Source of the DNA: Chloroflexota bacterium
GTDB lineage: Bacteria; Chloroflexota; Dehalococcoidia; Lucifugimonadales; UBA3495
Direction: 5' to 3'
NCBI GenBank assembly: GCA_009837355.1
Contig: VXTR01000060.1
Span: 1 to 64,000, forward strand
DNA: 64,000 bases
The position numbers and the translations under genes are program-made. The notes under the pieces were generated by a model. The model was not told the DNA's origin. It did not search any database and was given only the letters and a program-made list of their open reading frames with translations. Each line of letters opens with the position of its first letter. Within the stretch, counting starts at the first letter, position 1. Below, one piece after another: positions 24,983-33,513 of the stretch.

Positions 24983-26488
24983 CTAAACGTCCTTCAGGGC
25001 CAACGCGTCCTCACCGGCGCTGTTGCCCGCCAGCCGGCCGAACACCATGCCCGCGCTCAGGCCGCTACCGCCCGGGTAGTTGTGATAGAACAGCCCGCCC
25101 ACCATCTCGCCGGCCGCGTACAGGCCGGGGATGGGGTCCTGGGCGTTGGTTACCACCTGCCCCCGGTTGTTCACCTTGACGCCGCCGAAGGTGAAGGTTA
25201 TGCCCGTAGTTACCGCCCAGCCGCGATAGGGAGGCGTGTCGATGGTCTCGGCCCAGTTGGTCTTGTTCACCGCCAGCCCCTCGGTGCGCCGGCCGTCCTT
25301 CACCGTGGCGTTGTAGGGAATGTCGGTACGGACAGCGGCGTTGTACTCCTCGATGGTGCGCGCCAGACCCTGCGGGTCGATGTCCAGCATCCGCGCCAGC
25401 TCCTCGATGGAGTTCGCCTCGGCGGTGGTGGCCTGCGGAATCCAGTACTCGTCGCGCAGCAGGTGCTTCACCTTGTCGTCGAAAACCTGGAAGCACAGGC
25501 CCTGGGGCTGCTCCATCAGCGCGCGCCCGTAGGTTACGTAGGTGTAGTTGCGGAAGTCCGCGCCCTCGTCCAGGAACCGCTCGCCGTTGATGTTCACCAT
25601 CAGTCCGAAGGGATACGAGTGCTTCTGGAACAGCTCGGTTACCGTGCGGTCGCCAAACGTTGGCGCGTTCATGTCCCAGGCCACGGCGTGGCAGGACGAC
25701 CAGTGCCCGTAGCTCTGCGCGCCCACGTCCAGCGCCATCTTGATGCCGTCGCCGGTGTTGTAGGGGATGCCGCGCACTTTCACCGTCTCCCAGCCGGGGC
25801 CCAGGTAGCGGCAGCGCATCTCGGCGTTGGCCTCGAAGCCACCGGCGGCCAAGACCACGGCGCGGGCGGCGATGTCCTCAAATCCGTCCGGCCCCTTCAC
25901 CCGCAGGCCGGCGACCCGACCCGTCTGGTCCTGTATCAGCGATACGCCCTCGGTGGAGTAGCGCACTTCCACGCCCAAGTTCTGGCACACGTCGAACTGT
26001 TGGTCGGACAGGCCCTTGCCGGCACCCACTGCTTCCACTACCAGGCCGCCCCAGAAACGGAACTTGTCGCCGTCCCGGAACGCCTGCCGTCCGAAGGACA
26101 GCACGAAGCGGACGCCGTGCTCCTGCAGCCACTTCATGGTCGGATACGAATGGCTCACCAGGATTTCGGCCAGCTCCGGGTCGGACAGGCCGTGGGTAAC
26201 GCGCATCATGTCGTCGTAGAACTGGTTCTCGGTGTACTGGCCCACTTCAATGGAGTTGGCCTCGGTTTCCGACATATCGGGAATCAGGCCCTTGATGTCG
26301 TCCAGGCCGTTGTAGGCAAAGCGGATGATGCCGCCGGTGAAGTAGGTGTTGCCGCCGCGGAAGTATTCGGGCGCTTTTTCAACGACCAGCACGGATTGGG
26401 TCTGCTCGCGGGCGGCGATGGCGGCGGAGAGGGCGGCGTTGCCGGCCCCCACGATGATTACGTCGTAAACGGTGTCGTTAGCAGGCAC
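24983..26488 (-). CDS. tcuA: FAD-dependent tricarballylate dehydrogenase-like (TcuA family)
   Basis: 501 residues. FAD motif DVIIVGAGNAALSAAIAARE at the start, the FRGGNTYFTGG glycine loop, LAAGGFEANAEM, and the C-terminal GLYAAGEMVGGLFYHNYPGG-type motif place it in the FAD-binding-2/flavocytochrome c family nearest TcuA. These enzymes oxidise tricarballylate to cis-aconitate; other substrates in this fold are fumarate or 3-ketosteroids. No heme or covalent-flavin domain is seen. Cotranscribed with the MFS gene downstream. Aconitase at 36408 could take cis-aconitate onward. Confidence 0.8.
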   Translation of the reverse strand: MPANDTVYDVIIVGAGNAALSAAIAAREQTQSVLVVEKAPEYFRGGNTYFTGGIIRFAYNGLDDIKGLIPDMSETEANSIEVGQYTENQFYDDMMRVTHGLSDPELAEILVSHSYPTMKWLQEHGVRFVLSFGRQAFRDGDKFRFWGGLVVEAVGAGKGLSDQQFDVCQNLGVEVRYSTEGVSLIQDQTGRVAGLRVKGPDGFEDIAARAVVLAAGGFEANAEMRCRYLGPGWETVKVRGIPYNTGDGIKMALDVGAQSYGHWSSCHAVAWDMNAPTFGDRTVTELFQKHSYPFGLMVNINGERFLDEGADFRNYTYVTYGRALMEQPQGLCFQVFDDKVKHLLRDEYWIPQATTAEANSIEELARMLDIDPQGLARTIEEYNAAVRTDIPYNATVKDGRRTEGLAVNKTNWAETIDTPPYRGWAVTTGITFTFGGVKVNNRGQVVTNAQDPIPGLYAAGEMVGGLFYHNYPGGSGLSAGMVFGRLAGNSAGEDALALKDV

Positions 26489-26581
26489 AGTGGCACCTCA
26501 AAGGCCAGCCGGCGCAGGTTCGGCCGGCAGCGGATTTGCAGCGTTGATGATACCACAGGGGCAAGCAACAACGGCGGGAGA

Positions 26582-27745
26582 CTACAGCGGCTCCGTCCCC
26601 TCGCTCAGGATGGACAGGTATTCGTCATAAACGAACAAGCGGTTGCGACTTCGGTCGGTGAACTCTTGAGCTATGCCCATCTCAACAAGTAAGTCCATAC
26701 CCGAGGATGCGCCAGGAAAGGACAGTCCAGTATGCCGTCGCACGTCAGGAAGCGAAAGGATGGGACGCAAGGTTAGCGCTTCATGCACGCGCAGCCCGGA
26801 GTTGGCGCGGCGTCCGCTTTGCTGGATACGGGAGCGGTGGTATGCAAACAGGTCTGATAATTGTTGCGATGTGGCAATCGCTCCCTCCGCCGTTTCGCGC
26901 ACTCCATCCAGAAAGAAAGCCAGCCATCGCTCCCAATCTCCGGTGCGGCGTACCCAGTCCAGCATCTGGAAATATACTGACCTGCGTTGCTTGAAGTACA
27001 GGCTCAAGTACAAAACCGGCTCTTGCAATACACCGGCTTGGTAAAGCATCAGGGTAATGAGCAGTCGCCCCACGCGCCCGTTGCCGTCAAGGAACGGGTG
27101 GATGGTTTCAAACTGCAAGTGTGCGAGCCCGGCCCTCAGCAAGCTAGGCATACCGTCGTCGGTGGCGTGGATAAATTCTTCCAAGTCTCCCATGCATCCA
27201 GGCACTGTATGGGGTGGTGGAGGTACAAAGTCGGCGTCGCCGGGACGCTGCCCGCCAATCCAGTTCTGCGAGGTGCGAAATTCGCCGGGATGCAAGCGGC
27301 TCCCTCGTCCGCTGGAAAGCAGGATGCCGTGCATTTCCCGGATTAGTCGGTTAGACAGCGGAAACCCACCGCGCATCCGTTCCAGCCCGTGCTCAAGCGC
27401 CGCAACGTAGTTGGACACTTCGGTAATATCGTCAACCGGAACGCCGGGCGCTTCGTCCAGTTCGGACAGCAGCAAGTCCGCCAGCGATGACCGTGAACCT
27501 TCAATCTGCGAAGACAGAACGGCCTCTTTGCGCACGTAGGAATAGATAAAGAGGGATTTGTCCGGTATCAGCATGGCTATAGTATTCAGGCCACCCAATG
27601 CGAATGATGCCGCCTCCATAGATTGCAGCAGCCGTCCATCAAGCTCCAGTTCCGGATCTGGGGGCAACGGATCCGGGATAAAGGCGTTGACTCGTTCGTC
27701 GCCGGTTACGCACACCTCGTATCGCCCGATCGCTCCGCGTTCCAT
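26582..27745 (-). CDS. Fic family protein, class II (N-terminal inhibitory helix)
   Basis: 387 residues. The catalytic motif is HPFLDGNGRVGRLL, complete with His, acidic and Arg residues. An inhibitory-helix signature of the (S/T)xxxE(G/N) type is at SSQIEGS, about residue 80, so activity is auto-inhibited in the class II manner. A C-terminal winged-helix-like region ends the protein. Fic enzymes usually AMP-ylate target proteins. The gene's base composition looks lower in GC than its neighbours, suggesting transfer. It lies immediately downstream of the phage cassette on the same strand. I chose ATG 27745, which follows AGGTAGG. Confidence 0.87.
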   Translation of the reverse strand: MERGAIGRYEVCVTGDERVNAFIPDPLPPDPELELDGRLLQSMEAASFALGGLNTIAMLIPDKSLFIYSYVRKEAVLSSQIEGSRSSLADLLLSELDEAPGVPVDDITEVSNYVAALEHGLERMRGGFPLSNRLIREMHGILLSSGRGSRLHPGEFRTSQNWIGGQRPGDADFVPPPPHTVPGCMGDLEEFIHATDDGMPSLLRAGLAHLQFETIHPFLDGNGRVGRLLITLMLYQAGVLQEPVLYLSLYFKQRRSVYFQMLDWVRRTGDWERWLAFFLDGVRETAEGAIATSQQLSDLFAYHRSRIQQSGRRANSGLRVHEALTLRPILSLPDVRRHTGLSFPGASSGMDLLVEMGIAQEFTDRSRNRLFVYDEYLSILSEGTEPL

Positions 27746-27872
27746 AATGACTAAACCTACCTGCCTTATTAAGCGCAACTGAATAACGGTGATGCCTATT
27801 CAGTTTTAGCGTCTAAATCTTAACACTGGTCAACGTTGCCAGTCAACACGCCGACGCTGGCGTACCCTTCCC

Positions 27873-29888
27873 CTACACCCCCATCAACCACCACCGCGCC
27901 TCCCCATCCCCGCCGCCGGCGACGCGCACCTCCATTCCCTCCAGCAGCCAGGCCCCGGCAATGCCTTGCGCGTCAGCCTCCACCGCCATCACGTCGGACA
28001 GCCGACCCTCCACTGCCGCGCCGCGGTTGCCAGCCGTGGCCAGCGGCAGCGCAAGTTCCAGATGCGAACGCCTGGAGGAACGCTCGGCCAGCCGCGCCTC
28101 CGCCGCAGACTGCGCCGCCGCATAATGGTCTGCGTACCGGCAGCGTACCAGCCTACCCCGTTGCAGTCCGGTGATGGTTGAAGAACCGGAGGACGTGGAC
28201 TCGACCCGCGCGGCGCTGGAACTCTGCGCCCGCCAGCAGTGGTTAGCGGTCAGCTCCAGCCTTTGCAGGTAAGCCGTCGCCGCGCCGGTGTTGCGGATGC
28301 GCAGCACGTGGCCCTTGCCCAATACGCCGGATTCCGCCTCGGCCACCAGCGACACGGTAACGTTGTCCGACACGTCGGCGCCATCCCCGGCAGCATCGTC
28401 GGTAGCCGTATAATCCGTGCCGGCCACCAGCGCGGCGATGCCGTCGATAACGTCCCAGGCATCCGGCGCCGCCAGCAACCGCTGCTCACCGTTGGCCGGT
28501 ATCTCCAATGCCTCGTTGAGACTCCAAACCCGCTGCCGTCCCGCATCCGATGAGCGACGGTAGCGGAAGGTAACGGCGTCTTCCAACGCGGTATCCTCGC
28601 TGCGGCGTAACACGCCGGCGTAAGCCCCGGTTCCGCCGGCGGTGTCGGCAATGGAGAACCGGGCCAGCGACGCCGGGGTTTGGTGATTGCGAATACCGGC
28701 CCGCACCGACGCCGCCTCCAGCCGCACGCGGCCCAAACCGTCGGCGTAAATTAGCCCGTGCTCTTCCCGCTGCAAGCGACGCAGCGCCCGGCCGGCCGAT
28801 ACGTCCCACACCGCCCGCGGGCCTCCGGTCAGCAGAACCCGCCCGTTGTCCAGCGCGTAGCCGTCGGGCGCGATGCCGGCCCAGCCCAGGATGGCGGCGG
28901 CAACTTGGCCGGAACGCATCACGCCGCCGTCCAACTTCCGGTACAGCAGGACGGATTCCAGTCGCTCCATCCCGTCAGCGGCGGTGACGCGGCAAACGCC
29001 GGCGGCGTGGTCGGGCTCAATGGCCGTGATGCGCCCGACGAACAGGCTACGGCCCACGTTGAACTCACCCCAGCGGTCGATCGCGTTGCCGAAACCCCGC
29101 CACAGGCCGTGACGACCGGATGCCGGCGCATCGGCAATCCCAACGGCGGCCAGCAACGGCTTGCGAACCGTTCCGGCAGCGTCGAGCTTGGTGGCATAGA
29201 CGCGCACGCTGTCGCCGGTCTGCTCAACCTCCAATTCGTGCCAGGCTCCCGCATCCAGCGGGCTGCCGGCAGCCAGGGTGGTGATGTTTCCGCCGGATAC
29301 CCGCTCCAATCGGCTGGCGTTGTTGGTGAATCGCAGGCGCAGGCAGTCGTCCTTGCCGACGCAGCGCAGCACGAATCCGCCCAGGCCGTTGCTGCCGCGC
29401 CGGAAACGGGCCGTCAGCGTCGCCAGCGGGTCGTCGGTATCCACCAGCGCCACCGAGTCCGCAGGCGGCCAAACGCCCGTCGTACCGCGGGCCGTTCCGT
29501 CGGACACCGGGAACCCGTTGCCTTCCGTAGCGATTACCTGCCATTTCACGGAACCGTTGACGACGCTGCGGTCGTGCAGGTCAACGGACGCGCCGCCGGG
29601 AGTGGCAAAGTCGTCGTGAATATAACCGGCGCGCAGCCACACCTCCCGGCCGGTTCCAACGTTGTCGCCCAGCGGCCCGTTGACATTGCCCGGCGTGTAG
29701 CGATGGTCATGGTTTCGCAGCGTGAGTTCCACTTCGGCCGGCGGCGCAAACTCCGGCACGGGCAGGCCGCAGCGTCCCCACCGCCAGCGCAGGCCCAGCA
29801 CGTCGTCGGACGCGTCCACGCCGGCCGCGCCCCAGATGCCCTGACCGTCCCAATCAATGCGTGCTTGCCAGCGAATTTCTCCGCTCAT
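27873..29888 (-). CDS. Phage-like tail/baseplate protein (671 aa)
   Basis: Begins MSGEIRWQARIDWDGQG and contains blocks seen in phage tail-tip or host-contact proteins: LTLRNHDHRYTPGNVNGPLG, GRVRLEAASVR, and beta-rich repeats (LTGGPRAVWDVS). Much of it looks like a jelly-roll/beta-sandwich protein. No catalytic motif seen. Its ATG overlaps the stop of the upstream gene as AATGA, typical of tightly packed phage late genes. Likely last structural gene of the cassette. Specific role (fibre, tip or adhesin) cannot be told. Confidence 0.65.
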   Translation of the reverse strand: MSGEIRWQARIDWDGQGIWGAAGVDASDDVLGLRWRWGRCGLPVPEFAPPAEVELTLRNHDHRYTPGNVNGPLGDNVGTGREVWLRAGYIHDDFATPGGASVDLHDRSVVNGSVKWQVIATEGNGFPVSDGTARGTTGVWPPADSVALVDTDDPLATLTARFRRGSNGLGGFVLRCVGKDDCLRLRFTNNASRLERVSGGNITTLAAGSPLDAGAWHELEVEQTGDSVRVYATKLDAAGTVRKPLLAAVGIADAPASGRHGLWRGFGNAIDRWGEFNVGRSLFVGRITAIEPDHAAGVCRVTAADGMERLESVLLYRKLDGGVMRSGQVAAAILGWAGIAPDGYALDNGRVLLTGGPRAVWDVSAGRALRRLQREEHGLIYADGLGRVRLEAASVRAGIRNHQTPASLARFSIADTAGGTGAYAGVLRRSEDTALEDAVTFRYRRSSDAGRQRVWSLNEALEIPANGEQRLLAAPDAWDVIDGIAALVAGTDYTATDDAAGDGADVSDNVTVSLVAEAESGVLGKGHVLRIRNTGAATAYLQRLELTANHCWRAQSSSAARVESTSSGSSTITGLQRGRLVRCRYADHYAAAQSAAEARLAERSSRRSHLELALPLATAGNRGAAVEGRLSDVMAVEADAQGIAGAWLLEGMEVRVAGGGDGEARWWLMGV

Positions 29889-30313
29889 TCCCACACTCCC
29901 AGCTCCACCGGCCCGTCCTGGCGAAACGTTGCCTCAAAGCGCACCGGCTCGCCGGCCCGGCTGCCAATGCGGTATGACAGACATACGAACTGGCCGGACA
30001 CGCGCCGCTGCCCCCTGGCCTTGCCCGCTGGCCCGTACTGCACCGTCACCGAACGCCCCACGATGCCCGACAACACCGCGTCCGGCCCGACCTCCGGCGC
30101 GTCGTCCCACAGCCCGGACAGGGTGAACTCCTGGGCCACCTCCGGCCCGGCCAACGTGCGCGCCGCGTCGTCGTTCACGCCGGTAACGTCCCGCCCGCTC
30201 AACTCTCGTCCCAGCGGGCCGACGCGCTCCATCCAGGGCGACAGGTCTCGCAGCACGCCGTCCCCGTCCGCAACGGCCACGTAGCTGTGGCCGGCGCTGG
30301 CGTATCCGGTCAT
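29885..30313 (-). CDS. Phage-like tail-tube-type protein (142 aa)
   Basis: Begins MTGYASAGHSYVAVADGDGV and contains MERVGPLGRELSGRDVTGVN, FTLSGLWDDAPEVGPDAVLS and VTVQYGP, the pattern of major tail-tube proteins of siphophages, including the conserved FTLSG strand. It starts 2 bases after the connector gene stop and overlaps the downstream gene by four bases. Identification rests on pattern and context, not on a long alignment. Confidence 0.6.
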   Translation of the reverse strand: MTGYASAGHSYVAVADGDGVLRDLSPWMERVGPLGRELSGRDVTGVNDDAARTLAGPEVAQEFTLSGLWDDAPEVGPDAVLSGIVGRSVTVQYGPAGKARGQRRVSGQFVCLSYRIGSRAGEPVRFEATFRQDGPVELGVWE

Positions 30314-30315
30314 GG

Positions 30316-31179
30316 CTACACCCCCAGAACCGCGTTGCGGCGACGATGCGGGGCGAGCAAGGCCCGTACCGTGGGAGAGACGCCCCCAACGTCTCTCCCA
30401 TCTGCTGCCGGGGAGCCCTCCGACAGCGGGAAAGGCCCGCCAAACCTCTCCCGCCACCAGACGGCGGCCTGCAGCAGGCACGCTTCCGCCACCGCCTCCG
30501 GGTAGCGGTACACCGTCAATCCGGCGCCCGCTGCGTGAGCCGCAGCGTCCGTTCCGTTGACCCCGCGCTGCACGGACAGCGTGGTTGCGCCTTCGCCGGC
30601 CGCTGCGCCGGTTACGTACAGCTGCTCGTCGCCAATGCGGACGGTGTGGCCGGCCGACAGCGGGATCGCAGCGTCGGCGCTGACCGACGCCACCGTAACC
30701 GTTCCGTCGCCGATGCCCACGGCGGAGCCGGCGGCGACCCGCATTCCGGCGTCCTCCCGCACGTCGCCGTAACCCCAAATCCCGCTGATGGCAACGCCGG
30801 CCCGGTTCAGCGGAAACCGTCGCCGTTCGCCCGATGCCAGCAGGATGCGCGTGTAGGGCCGTCCACCCGGTTCCGTCGGCGCTGCGTTCAGCGGATACAG
30901 CAGCCAGTCCGCCGACGGCCAACACTCCCACCGGCCCGAGGCATCCCGCACCCGCAGCTCGCTGACGGCAACCAGGTCGGACACCGTCAGCGTTGCCCGG
31001 CCTCGACCGTCAAACCGGCGTTCTCCGTGAACCGCCGCAAAGCGCCGGTCGCAGTAGCCGTCAATCCACCGTGAGGCCGCCTCCAATAACCCCAGCAGCC
31101 GCCCGTCGTGGGCATTGTCCGTAACGTTCAGAACCGACGGCGACTTCAGCGTATCCAAATCTGAATAAGCGTTAGACAT
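30316..31179 (-). CDS. Phage-like head-tail connector protein (287 aa)
   Basis: The N-terminal block LLGLLEAASRWIDGYCDRRF and the C-terminal VAEACLLQAAVWWRERFGG are the helices of gp6/gp15-type head-completion proteins. Between them lies an inserted beta-rich middle (IGDGTVTVASVSADA, QLYVTGAAAGEG), longer than the usual ~100-aa connector. It lies 92 bases after the capsid gene, the order expected in HK97-like head modules. Confidence 0.65.
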   Translation of the reverse strand: MSNAYSDLDTLKSPSVLNVTDNAHDGRLLGLLEAASRWIDGYCDRRFAAVHGERRFDGRGRATLTVSDLVAVSELRVRDASGRWECWPSADWLLYPLNAAPTEPGGRPYTRILLASGERRRFPLNRAGVAISGIWGYGDVREDAGMRVAAGSAVGIGDGTVTVASVSADAAIPLSAGHTVRIGDEQLYVTGAAAGEGATTLSVQRGVNGTDAAAHAAGAGLTVYRYPEAVAEACLLQAAVWWRERFGGPFPLSEGSPAADGRDVGGVSPTVRALLAPHRRRNAVLGV

Positions 31180-31200
31180 AAACTCTCCATTATGGTAAAG

Positions 31201-31247
31201 CCCCTCTCCCCTTGTGGGCGGAACGTCCGCCCCTGGCGGGAGAGGGG
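31201..31247. repeat. Nested inverted repeat after the capsid gene
   Basis: Outer arms CCCCTCTCCC (31201-31210) and GGGAGAGGGG (31238-31247); inner arms GGGCGGA (31216-31222) and TCCGCCC (31226-31232). On the minus strand a CTTTA follows, so it may partly terminate capsid mRNA. Confidence 0.65.
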
Positions 31248-31271
31248 TTGGGGTGAGCGGTGTGTCCGTCG

Positions 31272-32600
31272 CTACACCGTGATGTTGTACTGCAAGGCGG
31301 TGTGAGTCGCCGAAGCCCGGGCGCCCGTGCGCTCCATGAAGGCCAGGCGCATGCTGACCACCATCACGTTCTGCCGTTTCTGGATGTCCCGGGTGGTTTC
31401 AATCATCAGCTCCCGGCGGAACCCCAGCCGCCACTGGGTCCGGTTGACGGCCAGCAGGCGGCCTTTGGTGTTATTGCTGCCGTCGTCGGTTACCTTGCCG
31501 TCCGCGTCCGATTTGGCCATCTGCTCGGAGACGATGACCGGGATGCCGTCCACCTGGGCCAGCTGCCCGTTGAGCAGCGTCGCCTGGGACCCCAGCTTGT
31601 CCAGCGTGCGGAACTCGTCGATGCCCAGGGACTTGATGTAGGCCCCCACGTCGGCGACGTAGGCCAACTCCGACGGGCGCACGCCGTACTTGCCCAGCAG
31701 TCCCCGGGCCTCGTTGAACATATCCGCGCTAGGCGCGGCGGCGTGGTTGTTGGCCTGGCCGGTGTTGTCCACCAGCGGCAGATGCAGCAAGCCGTCGAAA
31801 CCCACCAGCCAGTGCGCCTTGCCCGCCATGGACGCGGCAATGGTCGCGCCGTCGGCGTTGATGTTGTTGGTCGTCGTGGTGTCGGCGTTCAGCAGCACGT
31901 CGTCGATGACCTCGACGGCGTTGCGCACCAGGGTGCTACGCACCTCCGCCGCCATGGCGATAACCGCGTCTTCGTCCAGGGTCAGCGACCAGGGCACTTC
32001 CGCCACCAGTTCGTGAGCCGTCAGCGTCCGACGGGCCGTGGTGAGGGCCGTCTCGGTAACGGCGGTGTTCTCAACCCCCGGATACCAGGACACGTTGCCC
32101 AGCTGCAGCGGTATCTCAAAGGGGTTGGTGGGCATATCCACCCGCGCGAACAGCGATGCCACGTGGGTGGCCACGTTGACGTCCGCCCACAGCGCGGCGG
32201 CTTCGCCGGTGGCGACCAACTCGTCGCCGCTGCCCGCCGTCGTGCTGTCCATGGCCGCCTTCAGGTTCGCCTGCCAGTCAGCCAGCAGGCGGGGGTTCAC
32301 GTCCCCAGGCTCACGCTGCTGCGCCGCCAGGACGCTGCGCACACAGGCCAAATCCAGGGCGTCCATCCCCCGGTACTTCCCGAATGGGACGCGGGGACGC
32401 TCGCCGCCGCCGTACTGCGCCAGCATCGCCTGGCGTTCGCCGGCCCGTTGCTTCTCGGTAAGTTCGTTCACCGCCCGGCCCAGCCGTTCCAGTTCCTCCT
32501 GCAACGGCGGAATATCGGCGTCCAGCCGCTGGCGGTAAAAATCCCGCACCTCGGCCACTTCGTTCTTGATGGTTTCCAGTTCCCAGCTCGAAAGCGTCAT
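31272..32600 (-). CDS. HK97-fold phage major capsid protein
   Basis: 442 residues. The N-terminal ~60 residues form a coiled coil (delta-domain-like, IPPLQEELERLGRAVNELTE), which is the scaffolding part removed by the prohead protease in HK97-type phages. The body carries FEIPLQLGNVSWYPG, TLDEDAVIAMAAEVRSTLVR, DDVLLNAD, and the C-terminal RRELMIETTRDIQKRQNVMV typical of the family. GGAGAA precedes the ATG. Located after the protease and before the connector, the canonical order. Cryptic prophage, gene-transfer-agent or domesticated particle are all possible. Confidence 0.85.
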   Translation of the reverse strand: MTLSSWELETIKNEVAEVRDFYRQRLDADIPPLQEELERLGRAVNELTEKQRAGERQAMLAQYGGGERPRVPFGKYRGMDALDLACVRSVLAAQQREPGDVNPRLLADWQANLKAAMDSTTAGSGDELVATGEAAALWADVNVATHVASLFARVDMPTNPFEIPLQLGNVSWYPGVENTAVTETALTTARRTLTAHELVAEVPWSLTLDEDAVIAMAAEVRSTLVRNAVEVIDDVLLNADTTTTNNINADGATIAASMAGKAHWLVGFDGLLHLPLVDNTGQANNHAAAPSADMFNEARGLLGKYGVRPSELAYVADVGAYIKSLGIDEFRTLDKLGSQATLLNGQLAQVDGIPVIVSEQMAKSDADGKVTDDGSNNTKGRLLAVNRTQWRLGFRRELMIETTRDIQKRQNVMVVSMRLAFMERTGARASATHTALQYNITV

Positions 32601-32727
32601 ACTTTTGTGTTCTCCTTTTTCGGATTGGTTGTCATTCCCACACTCACACCGTCATTCCGGCGGAAAGCCTGTCCCATACTTGAAACGGGGCCGGAATCCA
32701 CAGTTCATCAATGTCAGCTCGCGCTCT

Positions 32728-33279
32728 TCACCTCCTCAACTCCCGCAGCAACGACACCACCTCGGCAGCCGCTGCGCCGCCGTGCCCGTCGCTCCGTAGC
32801 AGCGCCCCCTGGTTCGCCGGCACCGGCACCGCGCTGATTTCCAGCAGTTCCTGCTCCAAAAACCGGATGCCTAGGAATGCCCCGGTGCGCGCGTCACGCC
32901 GTTCCTCGAACCGCAGCGGTCGGAATCCTACCGACACTCCCTGCTGGTAGCCGCTGCGATACAGCGCCTCAACCTCCCGGGCGAACTCGGTGGGGGCGAA
33001 CTCCAGGTGGGCCAGCAGGGCCCGGCCGTCGCTCCATACCGACTGGGCGCGCCCGATAGCCGGCCGGCGATAGTCGTGGGCCCACAGCACCACCGGGTTC
33101 GCACGGTATGCGTCCAGACGCCAGCCTTCCGGCGACACCACGTCCCCGTGTCGGTCCACGGCGCCCGAGGACACGACGAAAGTCAGCGGCTCCCCTGGCG
33201 ACGGCACGGCTTTGCCGTCGTGGTGGTCTCCACGGCCATCCGTCGGCGGCCCCGGCGTCCACTTGCACACCTTCAGCAT
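32728..33279 (-). CDS. HK97-family prohead protease
   Basis: 183 residues. It starts at MLKVCKWTPGP with a GAGGAGG ribosome binding site. The body VDRHGDVVSPEGWRLDAYRA, PVVLWAHDYRRPAIGRA (catalytic-type His) and YQQGVSVGFRPLRFEER (catalytic-type Ser) match the phage prohead protease family, and the end LEISAVPVPANQGAL is diagnostic. It would process capsid subunits from the adjacent gene. The upstream portal and terminase expected before it are absent; the next gene upstream is a VOC enzyme, beyond a terminator. Confidence 0.87.
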   Translation of the reverse strand: MLKVCKWTPGPPTDGRGDHHDGKAVPSPGEPLTFVVSSGAVDRHGDVVSPEGWRLDAYRANPVVLWAHDYRRPAIGRAQSVWSDGRALLAHLEFAPTEFAREVEALYRSGYQQGVSVGFRPLRFEERRDARTGAFLGIRFLEQELLEISAVPVPANQGALLRSDGHGGAAAAEVVSLLRELRR

Positions 33280-33330
33280 CAGCGCCTCCTCGCCGGTGCG
33301 ATGTCGGGGCGGAGAGATGCGTCGGCAATA

Positions 33331-33377
33331 CAAAAAGCCGGCGGAACCGACCCGGCGTCAGGTCGGTCCCACCGGCT
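33331..33377 (-). terminator. Strong intrinsic terminator before the phage cassette
   Basis: On the minus strand a 17-base stem (33361-33377 with 33336-33352, two wobble positions) closes on an eight-base loop and runs into TTTTTG. It is 51 bases upstream of the protease start, so it either ends VOC-gene transcription or acts as an attenuator of the cassette. Confidence 0.75.
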
Positions 33378-33458
33378 GTTTCCAATTAGATTTATTCCAG
33401 CCTAACCCGCCGTCAGGCTTCCCGTCAACGGGCCGCTGTCATCCATTTGCAAATTGTT

Positions 33459-33484
33459 CAGGGGCGAATAATCATTCGCCCCTG
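33459..33484. repeat. Palindrome CAGGGGCGAAT-N4-ATTCGCCCCTG
   Basis: Eleven-base perfect arms around AATC, in the gap between the VOC gene and the phage cassette. A near-identical element occurs at 52365-52392. Probably a REP-like dispersed palindrome. Confidence 0.75.
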
Positions 33485-33513
33485 TGCTGTTTGGTGAGTC
33501 TGTCCGGCGTCGC

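Noticed and set aside
27873-33279. Complete prophage
   Set aside because: No integrase, terminase, portal, tape measure, lysis or replication genes and no attachment repeats could be found.
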